A DNA stretch of 64,000 bases. Origin: Desulfocarbo indianensis. Lineage in GTDB: Bacteria; Desulfobacterota; Desulfarculia; Desulfarculales; Desulfarculaceae. Where the stretch lies: positions 291,365 to 355,364 of the forward strand of contig LBMP01000001.1 of the NCBI GenBank assembly GCA_001184205.1, in the 5' to 3' direction. The notes under the pieces were generated by a model. It searched no databases and was not told the origin of the DNA. It saw only the letters and a program-made list of their open reading frames with translations. Position 1 is the stretch's first letter. Every line of letters starts with the position of its first letter. A program made the translations under genes and the position numbers. Shown in pieces: positions 8,040 to 17,147 of the stretch.

Positions 8040-11000
8040 GAGATTGACTCCCGGTCGCCGTCTGATCATTGTGTTTGATCGTCACGCGCTTTTTGTGCTT
8101 GCCCAGCAGCTTGTAAATAATCACGTAAAAGAGCGGGGCGAACAGCGTCACCAAAAAGGTGGAAGTGATCATACCGCCCAGCACCGCCATGCCGATGGCC
8201 TCTTGGGCTCCCGATCCGGCCCCCGTGGCGAAGGCCAGCGGCAGGATGCCGAACCCGAAGGCCATGGAAGTCATGATGATGGGACGCAGCCTAAGTTTCG
8301 ACGCTTCCAGGGTAGCCTCGATCAAATTGGCTCCCTCATCCACCCTGGCCCTGGCGAACTGCACGATCAGGATGGCGTTTTTGGTGGTCAGTCCCAGGGT
8401 GGTCAGGAGACCGATCTGGAAATACACGTCGTTGGGCAGCCCTTGCATGGACGAGGCGATGACGCCTCCGATGACTCCCAGCGGCAGGGTCATCAGAATG
8501 GAGATGGGAATGGGCCAGCTTTCGTACAAGGCCGCCAGGCACAGGAATATCACGAAAATCGAAAACGCGTAGAGCAGGGGCGCCTGGGAACCGGCCATGC
8601 GCTCCTGGTAGGAGAGCCCGGTCCAGTCATAGCCGATTCCTTGCGGCAGTTTCGCGACTATTTCCTCCATGGCCTGCATGGCCTCGCCGGAACTGCGCCC
8701 CGGCGCCGGCTCGCCCCAGATGTTGATGGAGGGGAACGCGTTATAGCGCTCCAGCTTGGGAGAGCCCATGGTCCATCTGCCGGAGGCGAAGGAGGCGAAG
8801 GGAACCATCTTGCCCGCGTTGTTGCGCACGTACAGTTTTTCCAAATCGCCCGGCAGCATGCGATAGGGTGCGTCCGCCTGGATGTAGACCCGCTTGACCC
8901 GCCCGGCCTGGATGAAATCGTTGACATAAGAACTGCCGAAGGAGGCCGCTATGGCGTTGTGGATAGAGGCGATGGGAACCCCCTGGGCGCCGGCCTTGGC
9001 CCAGTCCACGTCGATGCGGTATTCAGTCACGTCCTCCATTCCGTTGGGCCGGACCCGGACCAGGCGCGGGTCCTGGGCCGCCATGCCCAGGAGCTGGTTG
9101 CGGATTTCCATCAGCTTTTCATGGCCCAGGCCGCCGCGGTCCTGCAATTGAAAATCAAACCCGGTGGCGTTGCCCAGTTCGAGGACCGCTGGCGGCGGAA
9201 AAGCGAAGACCATGGCGTCTTTTATCTTCGAGAAGGCTCCCATGGCCCTGCCGGCGATGGCCCAGACCGAGAGGTCCGATCGTTGACGCTGACTCCAGTC
9301 CCTCAGCTTGACGAAACTCAGTCCCACGTTCTGCCCCTGGCCGCCGAAACTGGTGCCGGCGACGACCATGATGGATTCCACGCCTTCTTTCTCATGCTGC
9401 AGAAAATGATCGCGAACCCTATTCATGACCGTCTCGGTCTGCTCCAGGGAAGACCCCGAAGGCAGGATGGCCTGGACCAGCAAGATGCCCTGGTCCTCGT
9501 CCGGGAGATAGGAGGTGGGCATGCGCTGGAACAGATAGGCCATGGCCGCGACGATCAGCACGAACACCACTATATAGCGCAGTTTTTGGGCCAGTACCTT
9601 GCCGACCATTTTAAGGTAGATGTCTCGGGCGCGCAAAAAGTTGCGGTCGAACCATCTGAAGAAAGGCCGCAGGATGGGAATTACGTTATCAGAGGAAACA
9701 TGGCCCTTGGGCACCGGTTTGAGCAGGGTGGCGCAGAGCACCGGGGTCAAGATCAGGGCCACCACCACCGAAAGCAACATGGAAGAGATGACGGTCACGG
9801 AGAACTGCCGGTAAATGACGCCGGTGGAGCCGGGGAAGAAGGCCATGGGGCCGAACACCGCCGAGAGCACCAGGCCGATGCCGATCAGGGCGCTGGTGAT
9901 CTGCTCCATGGATTTGGCCGTGGCTTCACGGGGAGAGAGCCCCTCCTCGTGCATGATCCGCTCCACGTTTTCCACCACCACGATGGCGTCATCCACCAAG
10001 AGGCCGATGGCCAGCACCATGGCGAACATGGTCAGCATGTTGATGGAGAACCCGAACAAGCCAAGCACCGCGAAGGTGCCCAACAGCACCACCGGCACCG
10101 CGATGGTGGGGATCAGGGTGGCCCGGAAGGTCCCCATGAAAAGATACATGATCACGAAAACCAGCAGGACCGCCTCGAACAGGGTCATGACCACCTCGTC
10201 GATGGCCACTTGGGTAAACGGCGTGGTGTCGTAGGGGTAGATCACCTTCATGCCGGGCGGGAAGTAATGGCTCATCTCCTCCATTTTTTTCTTCACCGCG
10301 TTGGCCGTATCCAGGGCGTTGGCCCCGGCGGCCTGCCGGATGGCCATGCCGGCGGAGGGCTTGCCATTGTATTCGGCTATAACGTCATAGCGTTCGGTCC
10401 CCAGTTCCGTGCGGCCGATATCATTGACGCGGACCACGGAGCCGTCCGCATTGGTGCGGATGGGGATGGCGGCGAACTCCTCGGGAGTTTGGAGTAGATG
10501 CTGCACGATGATGGCGGCGTTCAGGCGCTGGCCTTTCACCGCCGGCGCTCCGCCGAATTGCCCGGCGGATACTTCCACGTTGTAGGCCTGGAGCGCCTGG
10601 ATCACGTCTTCAATGGTCAGGCTGTAATTGGTCAGCTTGTCCGGGTCCACCCAGACCCGCATGGCGTACTGGCTTCCGAAATTCTCCACCTCGCCCACGC
10701 CCGGCACCCGCGACAGGATCTTCTCCAGATTGGACTGGGCGTAATCCCGCAGGCCTTCGCCGTCCATGCTGCCGTCTTCGGAGATGAGGCCCACGATCAT
10801 GAGGTAGTTTCTGGTGGATTTGCTGACCTTGACTCCCTGGCGCTGCACCACGTCCGGCAGGCTGGCCATGGCGAGCTGAAGCTTGTTCTGGACCTTGGAC
10901 CAGGCAATGTCCGGATCGGTGCCGGGCGCGAAGGTCAGCTCCACGCGGGAGGCCCCAGAGGAAGAGCTGGTGCCGGCGAGATAAAGCATGTTGTCCAGAC

Positions 11001-11214
11001 CGGTCATCTTCTGCTCGATGATCTGGGTAACGGTGTTTTCCACGGTCTCGCCGGAGGCCCCCGGGAAAAACGCATCGATGGCGATGGAGGGCGGGGCGAT
11101 GGGCGGATATTGCGAAATGGGCTGATTGTAGATGGCGAGCCCGCCGGCCGTCATCATGATGATGGCGATGACCCAGGCGAAGACCGGCCGGTCCAGGAAG
11201 AATTTTGATAGCAT
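8032..11214 (-). CDS. RND multidrug efflux permease (AcrB/MexB, HAE1 family)
   Basis: This proton-driven inner-membrane pump has about 1060 residues, normal for HAE1 transporters. The N-terminus MLSKFFLDRPVFAWVIAI is the classic start. The proton-relay Asp pair is present in GLLVDDAIVVVE (about residues 407-408, as in AcrB), and the transmembrane repeat in the second half is complete. ATG 11214 follows a GGAGGC site; GTG 11217 is also in frame. The gene sits 12 bp after the membrane fusion protein and overlaps the outer membrane factor. Substrates are presumably hydrophobic drugs, bile-like compounds or solvents, which cannot be specified from sequence. Confidence 0.95.
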   Translation of the reverse strand: MLSKFFLDRPVFAWVIAIIMMTAGGLAIYNQPISQYPPIAPPSIAIDAFFPGASGETVENTVTQIIEQKMTGLDNMLYLAGTSSSSGASRVELTFAPGTDPDIAWSKVQNKLQLAMASLPDVVQRQGVKVSKSTRNYLMIVGLISEDGSMDGEGLRDYAQSNLEKILSRVPGVGEVENFGSQYAMRVWVDPDKLTNYSLTIEDVIQALQAYNVEVSAGQFGGAPAVKGQRLNAAIIVQHLLQTPEEFAAIPIRTNADGSVVRVNDIGRTELGTERYDVIAEYNGKPSAGMAIRQAAGANALDTANAVKKKMEEMSHYFPPGMKVIYPYDTTPFTQVAIDEVVMTLFEAVLLVFVIMYLFMGTFRATLIPTIAVPVVLLGTFAVLGLFGFSINMLTMFAMVLAIGLLVDDAIVVVENVERIMHEEGLSPREATAKSMEQITSALIGIGLVLSAVFGPMAFFPGSTGVIYRQFSVTVISSMLLSVVVALILTPVLCATLLKPVPKGHVSSDNVIPILRPFFRWFDRNFLRARDIYLKMVGKVLAQKLRYIVVFVLIVAAMAYLFQRMPTSYLPDEDQGILLVQAILPSGSSLEQTETVMNRVRDHFLQHEKEGVESIMVVAGTSFGGQGQNVGLSFVKLRDWSQRQRSDLSVWAIAGRAMGAFSKIKDAMVFAFPPPAVLELGNATGFDFQLQDRGGLGHEKLMEIRNQLLGMAAQDPRLVRVRPNGMEDVTEYRIDVDWAKAGAQGVPIASIHNAIAASFGSSYVNDFIQAGRVKRVYIQADAPYRMLPGDLEKLYVRNNAGKMVPFASFASGRWTMGSPKLERYNAFPSINIWGEPAPGRSSGEAMQAMEEIVAKLPQGIGYDWTGLSYQERMAGSQAPLLYAFSIFVIFLCLAALYESWPIPISILMTLPLGVIGGVIASSMQGLPNDVYFQIGLLTTLGLTTKNAILIVQFARARVDEGANLIEATLEASKLRLRPIIMTSMAFGFGILPLAFATGAGSGAQEAIGMAVLGGMITSTFLVTLFAPLFYVIIYKLLGKHKKRVTIKHNDQTATGSQSHE

Positions 11215-11226
11215 CACATGCCTCCG

Positions 11227-12429
11227 TTACTTCGACGCGGCGCTGGGCTGGGCCGCGTTTGCCGGCGGCATGGCTGGCTTTTCAAAGGGAACGCTTTTCA
11301 CGACCGCGCCGGGCCGCACTGTTTGCAACCCCTCCACGATCACGCGATCTCCGGGAGCGAGGCCCTCGGAAACCAGCCATTGGTTGCCCACGGCCCGGTC
11401 GATGGAGAGCATGCGCAGGCTGACCTTGTTCTCGGCGTCCACGATCAGGACGTAGGGATCGCCTTTTTGATTGCGGGTCACAGCCTGCTGGGGAACCAGG
11501 ATGGCCCGCTCGTTGACCCCCTCGTTCACCACCGCCCGCGCGAACATCTCCGGCAAGAGAACGCCGTCCGGATTGGGAAAGACCATGCGCAGGATCACGG
11601 AACCGGTGGTCGGGTCCACCGACACTTCGCGAAACTGCACGGTGCCTTCCAAGGGATAGGGCGTGCCGTCTTCCAGGATCAGCTTGGCCTTGTTCTGGTT
11701 CTTGCCGTCCTGGTCGAGACGGCCCGCTTCCAGCTGGCGCTTCAGGCGCAACAGCTCGGTGGTGGCCTGGGGGACATCCACATAAATGGGATCAAGCTGC
11801 TGAATGGTCGCCAGGGCAGCGGGCTGATAGGCGGTGACGATGGCGCCATCGGTCACGCTGGACCTGCCGATGCGTCCGGAAATGGGCGCCGTGACCTTGG
11901 TGTATCCCAGGTTGATGCGGGCCGTCTGCACGCTGGCCTTGTAATACTGAACATCGGCTTCGATCTGGGCAAGGGCGGCGGCCGCGTCGTCGTAATCCTG
12001 CTGGCTCACCGCCTTGTCCGCCAGCAAGGAATTGTAACGCTCGGCTCTGGACTTGATCGAAGGCAGATTGGCCTCGGCCCGGCCAAGGGCGGCTTTGGCG
12101 TTGTCCAGCGCCGCCTGAAAAGGAGCGGCGTCGATCTGATAGAGCACCTGGCCGGCTTTCACGTTGGAGCCTTCCGTGAACAGGCGTTTTTGTATCAAGC
12201 CATTGACTTGGGGCCGGATCTCCGCGACGCGGAAGGGCGAAGTGCGTCCCGGCAGTTCGGTGACCTCCATGATCTTTTGCGCTTGCACCGTCACCACGGA
12301 TACTTGCGGAGCGGGGCGCTGTTGGGCTTGCTGTTGGCTGTCGCAGGCAACCAAGAAAAGGCCCGCCAGCAAAGCCGCCAACACCACGCTCCATTTGGGT
12401 GGGTTATATGCCGTATCCTTGCGTAACAT
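11227..12429 (-). CDS. RND efflux periplasmic adaptor (membrane fusion protein, AcrA/MexA-like)
   Basis: This 400-residue lipoprotein links the RND pump to the outer-membrane channel. The lipobox LVAC gives Cys29 when translation starts at ATG 12429, which has a GGAGAG site upstream; an earlier in-frame ATG at 12450 is less well placed. Domains follow the usual order: barrel-sandwich/biotinyl-lipoyl-like part, coiled-coil hairpin (around ALDNAKAALGRAEANL), lipoyl half with KVTAPISGRIGRSSV, then beta-barrel and membrane-proximal domain. It is the first pump gene after tetR. Confidence 0.93.
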   Translation of the reverse strand: MLRKDTAYNPPKWSVVLAALLAGLFLVACDSQQQAQQRPAPQVSVVTVQAQKIMEVTELPGRTSPFRVAEIRPQVNGLIQKRLFTEGSNVKAGQVLYQIDAAPFQAALDNAKAALGRAEANLPSIKSRAERYNSLLADKAVSQQDYDDAAAALAQIEADVQYYKASVQTARINLGYTKVTAPISGRIGRSSVTDGAIVTAYQPAALATIQQLDPIYVDVPQATTELLRLKRQLEAGRLDQDGKNQNKAKLILEDGTPYPLEGTVQFREVSVDPTTGSVILRMVFPNPDGVLLPEMFARAVVNEGVNERAILVPQQAVTRNQKGDPYVLIVDAENKVSLRMLSIDRAVGNQWLVSEGLAPGDRVIVEGLQTVRPGAVVKSVPFEKPAMPPANAAQPSAASK

Positions 12430-12479
12430 CAGCGCTCTCCAGGTGTTCAAAACGTTAACTACTTAAGGTGTTAGCCTCG

Positions 12480-13118
12480 TTAAGCATTCGGGCTGTCAGC
12501 AAGCAACCCCTTGAAAAGAATGTCAAGAATAGTATTCGGATTTTCTGGATACATATTCTCTTCAGGCTGCTCAAGCCAAAGAAAGAGAAAACCAGTTATA
12601 ATGCTGTTGAGAGTGACGGCCAAAAGGTAAGGCTCAGCGATCTTGTTGAATAGCTTTTTTTGGATTCCGTGTTTAAAAACCACGGCGAGTTTTTGCTGCA
12701 CCTTTTCATATTGTTTACGGATATCATTATGAAGATCATCTTCGAAATTGAAATTTACTCCACGTGTTTCAGCAAGGTAAAGGCGCACTACAGGGGCGTC
12801 TTCCTTGAAGGACGAGCCTTTGGTTCGCACGTAATTTCGCAGTTTTTCAATCTCGTCATCTCCTTCTTCCAGGGCCTTGCTGAGGGCCTGATGCACCCTG
12901 TCGGCGCGTTCACGCATAAGTGATTTATAAAGACTTTCCTTGTTGTCGAAAAATTTGTAAAGCGTGCCAACGGCGAACTCGGCTCTTTCCGCAATCTCGT
13001 TCACGGAGACGTTGTGATAGCCTTTTTCCGCGAAAAGTTCGAGCGCCGCGGCAAAAATCTCCTGACGCTGCCTGAGCTTGTCTCTTTCCCGGCGCGACAG
13101 CTTCTGGCTTTGCTTCAT
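12480..13118 (-). CDS. TetR/AcrR family repressor of the efflux operon
   Basis: This 212-residue regulator has an N-terminal helix-turn-helix (NEIAERAEFAVGTLYKFF, about residues 40-58) and a divergent ligand-binding domain. ATG 13118 is chosen because AGGAG lies just upstream and the helix-turn-helix then begins where TetR proteins expect it. It is the first gene of the operon rather than divergent from it, 50 bp before the adaptor gene, so it probably represses its own operon through the site upstream of 13118. Its base composition is clearly more AT-rich than the pump genes, suggesting a different origin. Confidence 0.88.
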   Translation of the reverse strand: MKQSQKLSRRERDKLRQRQEIFAAALELFAEKGYHNVSVNEIAERAEFAVGTLYKFFDNKESLYKSLMRERADRVHQALSKALEEGDDEIEKLRNYVRTKGSSFKEDAPVVRLYLAETRGVNFNFEDDLHNDIRKQYEKVQQKLAVVFKHGIQKKLFNKIAEPYLLAVTLNSIITGFLFLWLEQPEENMYPENPNTILDILFKGLLADSPNA

Positions 13119-13215
13119 TACTCCTCCGCTGTGGGGCGCACAAAACTTCACGCAAATGACGCAATAATATATTTTTTGAACCAAGCTTATAATATATGAA
13201 CCCAGCTTCACCGTC
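13119..13215 (-). promoter_or_regulatory. Promoter/operator region of the efflux operon
   Basis: This AT-rich stretch upstream of tetR contains two near-identical 12-bp direct repeats, TGAACCAAGCTT and TGAACCCAGCTT, 19 bp apart (about 13178-13208), around an ATAATATAT core. This is a plausible TetR operator overlapping a promoter. The assignment is inferred from position and repeats. Confidence 0.5.
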
Positions 13216-13291
13216 AATAATAGATTGTTAAAAAATACCAAGGCATGATGATTTTCCCGTCTTGCTATGCTTATCGCTATAATATTATTGA

Positions 13292-13474
13292 CTAAGATTT
13301 CTTAAGGCCCTCGGCGGGGTCTTCTGCGGCCATCCCTTCCCGGTTCCAGGCCGGGGCTCGGCGGACCGTGGCGGCCAAGGGCGAACGACTCGCCATCTTC
13401 TTGGTTGGCTGCAAGCCCAACCCTCGAGCGAACCAGCCCTGGTTGACAAAGACGTTGTCCCTAAACCGCAGTTG
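13292..13474 (-). pseudogene. Orphan open fragment, probable C-terminal gene remnant
   Basis: About 60 sense codons without a start codon read to a TAG at 13292. The encoded stretch includes NQGWFARGLGLQPTKK and ends GMAAEDPAEGLKKS. It is preceded by an in-frame stop and lies next to a transposase relic, so it looks like the tail of a decayed, possibly mobile-element gene. I do not recognise the family. Confidence 0.35.
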
Positions 13475-13608
13475 TCAGAAACTTCAGCCGCTAAGATCGA
13501 GTCTCATCCATAGAGCAGCAGGTGAACCACGATCATAAGAATGCCCGAACCGCGGTGTTTCGTCGAGGGGTGAAAGTTTAAAGAATTTGTCAAGAAAGAG
13601 TAAATATC

Positions 13609-13764
13609 TTGAAGGCGGCGCGGCAACTGGGGATCAGCCGGCTCACCGTCTACAAGTGGTTGGCAAGATATAGAGACAACGGTCAGGAGGGATTGCAGGG
13701 CCTGAGCAGTCGGCCCCTTCGCAGCCCCCGCAGAATGCCGGCGGAAGTGGTTCTGGCGTTCTGA
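13609..13764 (+). pseudogene. IS481-family transposase N-terminal remnant
   Basis: Fifty-one codons encode a helix-turn-helix segment, KAARQLGISRLTVYKWLARY, followed by a Gly-Leu/Ser-Arg-Pro linker (GLQGLSSRPLRSP). This is the standard N-terminal arrangement of IS481-type transposases. No start codon is present, the frame ends in TGA at 13762, and the DDE catalytic core is missing. It is a dead fragment in a roughly 600-bp stretch of debris between tetR and the methyltransferase. Confidence 0.7.
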
Positions 13765-13865
13765 TGATGGTTGTTCACTCGGACCTCCAAGGCTAAGACC
13801 GTGACTTTGGCAATCACCAGTCCATACTCTTGGAACCCTGTGAACAAGCTCTTTGGCATCTACAC

Positions 13866-14738
13866 CTAGGCCACGCTGGCCCAAGCGATGCCGTACTCCG
13901 GCATGGGTTTGCGGGGCCCGTGGGCCGGCGTCAGGTATTTATCCAAACACTCTGCCACCGTGAGGTTCACCACATCCTGGAACCCGCGCTGGTTCAGGAA
14001 CCGTTCAACCTGCCGCGGCTCCAACCCGAACCTATACGGCTCGCCGATTTCGGCGCAAAACTCCATCATGCTCTGCATCGCGGGATTCCGGGTGCTGCCG
14101 TCCACAACCTCCGGCCGGACGTAATCAAAAACAATGGAACTGCCGGCGGGCGTATGGGCGGATATATAGTCCAAGGTGTGGTCCACGGCCTGGGCGTCCA
14201 GAAAATAGGTCACTCCCTCCCAGATGAACAGAGTCGACAGGCTGGAATCAAAGCCGGCCTGATTCAGGTTGGCCGCCAGATCGTCCTTTCCGAGATCGAG
14301 GGCCACGAAGGTCACCTGGGTGGGCAGTTGGCCGAACTGAACGGTGAGCTTGGCTTTTTTGTCTTCCTGTGTGCCGGCGGCGTCCACCTCGATTATCTTC
14401 ACGTTTTCTTGCAGTTCAGCCAGGCGGTAGGCCCGCGAGTCATAGCCGGCCCCCAAGATCACCAACTGGCGCAGGCCCTTGGCCAGGCAATCCCGCAAAT
14501 GGCCATCTATGACCTGGGTCCGCAGGGGAATATAGTCCAGTATGCCGAGGACGTAGGGCTTGGCCATTTTGCGGAGAAAAAATTCCCGGCCCTCCGGGGT
14601 CAGGACGAAGGGCTTGACTTCATCCCTGAGCATGTGCACGGCGATGGGGTCGTAACATAGCCTGGCTTCCGGGGGTTTTTGACTTTCCCACGCCCGGCAA
14701 AACGCCACCCGATTGGCCGTTTCCGATGGTTTGTTCAT
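13866..14738 (-). CDS. Class I SAM-dependent methyltransferase (leucine carboxyl methyltransferase-like)
   Basis: This 290-residue enzyme matches the LCM-like/YktD methyltransferase family. Evidence is an N-terminal TANRVAFCRAWES block, the SAM-binding loop LGAGYDSRAYRL (about residues 95-106), and a downstream LFIWEGVTYFLD motif. Members methylate carboxyl groups of small molecules or polyketide-like products; the substrate here is unknown. ATG 14738 gives the standard family N-terminus, and an upstream in-frame extension to 14858 is not family-like. It stands alone between transposon debris and a divergent regulator gene. Confidence 0.82.
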   Translation of the reverse strand: MNKPSETANRVAFCRAWESQKPPEARLCYDPIAVHMLRDEVKPFVLTPEGREFFLRKMAKPYVLGILDYIPLRTQVIDGHLRDCLAKGLRQLVILGAGYDSRAYRLAELQENVKIIEVDAAGTQEDKKAKLTVQFGQLPTQVTFVALDLGKDDLAANLNQAGFDSSLSTLFIWEGVTYFLDAQAVDHTLDYISAHTPAGSSIVFDYVRPEVVDGSTRNPAMQSMMEFCAEIGEPYRFGLEPRQVERFLNQRGFQDVVNLTVAECLDKYLTPAHGPRKPMPEYGIAWASVA

Positions 14739-15015
14739 ATGGTTTGCCCTCCCAAATTTTCGCAGCAATTGCTTTCCCAAAGCTATAAGGATCGATTGCC
14801 ACAAGTAGCTTTTTCCCACTATTTCCCTCCGCGAGCAGAGAACCCTTTTCTCCTGCAAACCAGCCTAGGCGGCAACTGGCGGCCCGGACAAGCGCCCTGT
14901 CGCAGGCGGAGCCTTTCCGTCGCCAACGGGACCCGGCAAGCCCGCCGCCGGGAACCGCTAGATTGGGCAGGGAATATTTTTGTATAATTATTATAAATGT
15001 CTTGGGGGAGATGGA

Positions 15016-16014
15016 GTGGGGAACGCGTCTGCCACCTTATCCAGCTTGGCGCCGGGCCGCGAGTTCGGCGGCCAGCCGGTAATTCCTCACGGCAAGTTCA
15101 TCATTCTGTTCCGGCCCTTCCAATTCATGAAACAGCCCCTGGGGGCCTCTTATGGGCTGCTGCCCAATCGCCTGCTCATTTATCTGCTATGGGCCGCCTG
15201 TATGTTGGGCGGTAGCTTCCTGCTCCTGGGAATAAGCGGCGGCGCCGCCTATATCTTGCGTGACGTTCCCTCGGTCTGCGCATTGGCCCTGTACGTTGCC
15301 GCGCTGTTCACCTTGAGCCTCCTGGTGGCGGACATGGCCGCCAGGTATCTTTGGCCCAGGAGCATGGCTTATGGATGCCGCAGCCTGGGCAGGCAGTGGA
15401 TGGTGTTGGCAAGCGGTCTGGCCCTGGGCTTGAGCGCGCACCAGGTTATCTTTCCCCATATGACCCAGCTTTGCGGCCTGGGACCGCGGAGCCTGCCGCC
15501 CATCGATCCGTGCCTGGTGCCCCTCTGGTGCGCCGCCTTTTATGACTGCCTCTTGGCGGCGCCCTCGGCCCAAGACCAAGCAGGCTCCGCCCTGGCCGCC
15601 GCGCCCGCTCCGTCATCGGCGCCAAGTCCGGCCCTGGCCGGCCGGGGCGTAACCACCTTTCGCGTCGACGGCCGCCGGCTCAACATTCCTCTCAAGGCCA
15701 TTTCGCATGTCCGCCTTGAGGACCACTACTGCCGGGTCTATTACCAAAGCCCCCAGGGAATGCGAAACATCCTGGTCAGGGAGACCCTAAAGGGGCTCAT
15801 CGAACAGATGGGGCCTGATTCGCTCCTGCAAATCCACCGTTCTCACTTGGTCAACAAGAGCCACGTGAGCGCCTACCGGCGTCAGGGACGCAAGCATTGG
15901 CTGCTCTTGGCATCGGGCAGCGAGCCCTTGCCCGTCAGCCGGCGAAGACAGGCGGAGGTAAAGGAAGCCTTGGCCGGCATGTTGCCTGGCTTACTCCCCG
16001 GACCAAAATCCTGA
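15016..16014 (+). CDS. Membrane-anchored LytTR-family transcriptional regulator
   Basis: The N-terminal half has about four hydrophobic helices (for example LLIYLLWAACMLGGSFLLLG). The C-terminal 110 residues form a LytTR DNA-binding domain with characteristic blocks DGRRLNIPLKAISHVRLEDH and LLQIHRSHLVNKSHVSAYRR. A short Ala/Pro/Ser linker joins them. It has no response-regulator receiver, so it probably senses a membrane signal directly. GTG 15016 with GGGGGAG upstream is preferred; TTG 14980 and ATG 15127 are alternatives. It is a single gene divergent from the methyltransferase. Confidence 0.8.
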   Translation: MGNASATLSSLAPGREFGGQPVIPHGKFIILFRPFQFMKQPLGASYGLLPNRLLIYLLWAACMLGGSFLLLGISGGAAYILRDVPSVCALALYVAALFTLSLLVADMAARYLWPRSMAYGCRSLGRQWMVLASGLALGLSAHQVIFPHMTQLCGLGPRSLPPIDPCLVPLWCAAFYDCLLAAPSAQDQAGSALAAAPAPSSAPSPALAGRGVTTFRVDGRRLNIPLKAISHVRLEDHYCRVYYQSPQGMRNILVRETLKGLIEQMGPDSLLQIHRSHLVNKSHVSAYRRQGRKHWLLLASGSEPLPVSRRRQAEVKEALAGMLPGLLPGPKS

Positions 16015-16152
16015 TTTAAACTTCAAACCGATTTAAAGGGGGAGGGGCATTGCTGGTTTGTTCGTGGACCGGGACCGGTATATGAGGCGGCATTGGCCCA
16101 GCCGGCCGCCGCGCCTGGTCCAATCTTTGGATAGGCATTTCCTTGATGGCGA

Positions 16153-17136
16153 TCACTTGGTTTCGGCCCATCTCTCCTTGATAGCCAAGACGTCGTCCAG
16201 GCACGAAATAAAAGCCGGGGACAACTCAGGGTCGAAATGCTTCCCTTGCTCCTCTTGCAATAGCTTGATCGCCTTTTCCACCGGCCAGGCGTCCTTGTAG
16301 GGACGCACTGTGGTCAAGGCGTCGAAAACGTCCGCCACGGCGGTGATCCGGCTGGCAAGGGGTATCTCCTCTCCCTTCAGACCGGCCGGGTAGCCGGACC
16401 CATCCCACTTTTCATGATGGGTCAATGCGATGCTGGCCGCCATGGTGAGAAGCTTCGAGTCGTGACCGCCGATGATGTCGGCCCCCATCTTGGGGTGGCG
16501 CTTCATTATCTTCCATTCGTCGTCGTTTAGCGGGCCGGGCTTCAGCAGCACCTTGTCCGGAACCCCGATTTTTCCCACGTCATGCATGGGCGTGGCCTGG
16601 AAAACCAGGGTGCACCACTCTGGGGGTTGGCTGATTTTTTCGGCCAATATCTTGCAATAATGACTCATCCTGATTACATGCAAGCCGGTTTCATTGTCCT
16701 TGAACTCAGCCGCCCTGCCCAACCGTTGGATAATGATGAGCCGGGTCCTTTTCAGCTCCTCCACGTTGACCAGCGAAAGATGGGTGGCCACCCGGCGCTT
16801 GACCACCGGCGCCTTGATGGGTTTGGTGATGTAATCCACCGCCCCGGCGTCGAAACCCTCGGCCTCATCGCTTACATCACCCATGGCGGTGACGAAAATT
16901 ACCGGAATTTTGGCCAGGTTCGGGTCGGCCTTTAGGTTGCGGCAAGCCTGGTAGCCGTCCACGTTGGGCATCATGACGTCCATCAGGATCAAATCCGGTT
17001 TGTGTTTGACCGCTGCTTCCAGGGCCTTGTCGCCGTCTGTGGCGAAGGAAAGCTGATAATCGCCTCCCAATACCTGCCTCACAAGCTGGAGGTTTTGCGG
17101 CTCATCGTCAACCACCAGGATTTTCGGCTTATCCAT
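16153..17136 (-). CDS. Response regulator with HD-GYP domain (probable c-di-GMP phosphodiesterase)
   Basis: This 327-residue two-domain protein has an N-terminal receiver with phospho-acceptor Asp53 (LILMDVMMP) and a C-terminal HD-GYP hydrolase. The HD motif is MHDVGKIG near residue 184, followed by HHEKWDGSGYPAGL near 240-250, so the GYP signature is intact. The family hydrolyses cyclic di-GMP. The gene lies 11 bp downstream of the large hybrid kinase on the same strand, making it the likely partner and output of that kinase. Confidence 0.92.
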   Translation of the reverse strand: MDKPKILVVDDEPQNLQLVRQVLGGDYQLSFATDGDKALEAAVKHKPDLILMDVMMPNVDGYQACRNLKADPNLAKIPVIFVTAMGDVSDEAEGFDAGAVDYITKPIKAPVVKRRVATHLSLVNVEELKRTRLIIIQRLGRAAEFKDNETGLHVIRMSHYCKILAEKISQPPEWCTLVFQATPMHDVGKIGVPDKVLLKPGPLNDDEWKIMKRHPKMGADIIGGHDSKLLTMAASIALTHHEKWDGSGYPAGLKGEEIPLASRITAVADVFDALTTVRPYKDAWPVEKAIKLLQEEQGKHFDPELSPAFISCLDDVLAIKERWAETK

Positions 17137-17147
17137 GGGTATGCTCC

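Noticed and set aside
7963-10497. Long open frame (over 800 codons) on the plus strand opposite the RND pump
   Set aside because: It is an antisense shadow of a highly conserved, GC-rich transporter gene. Its product is rich in His, Gly and Arg with no family features.
13735-13750. GGCGGAAGTG, identical to part of the selC 3' end, considered as an attachment site
   Set aside because: Ten bases only, inside the IS481 remnant and without flanking similarity, so it is probably chance.
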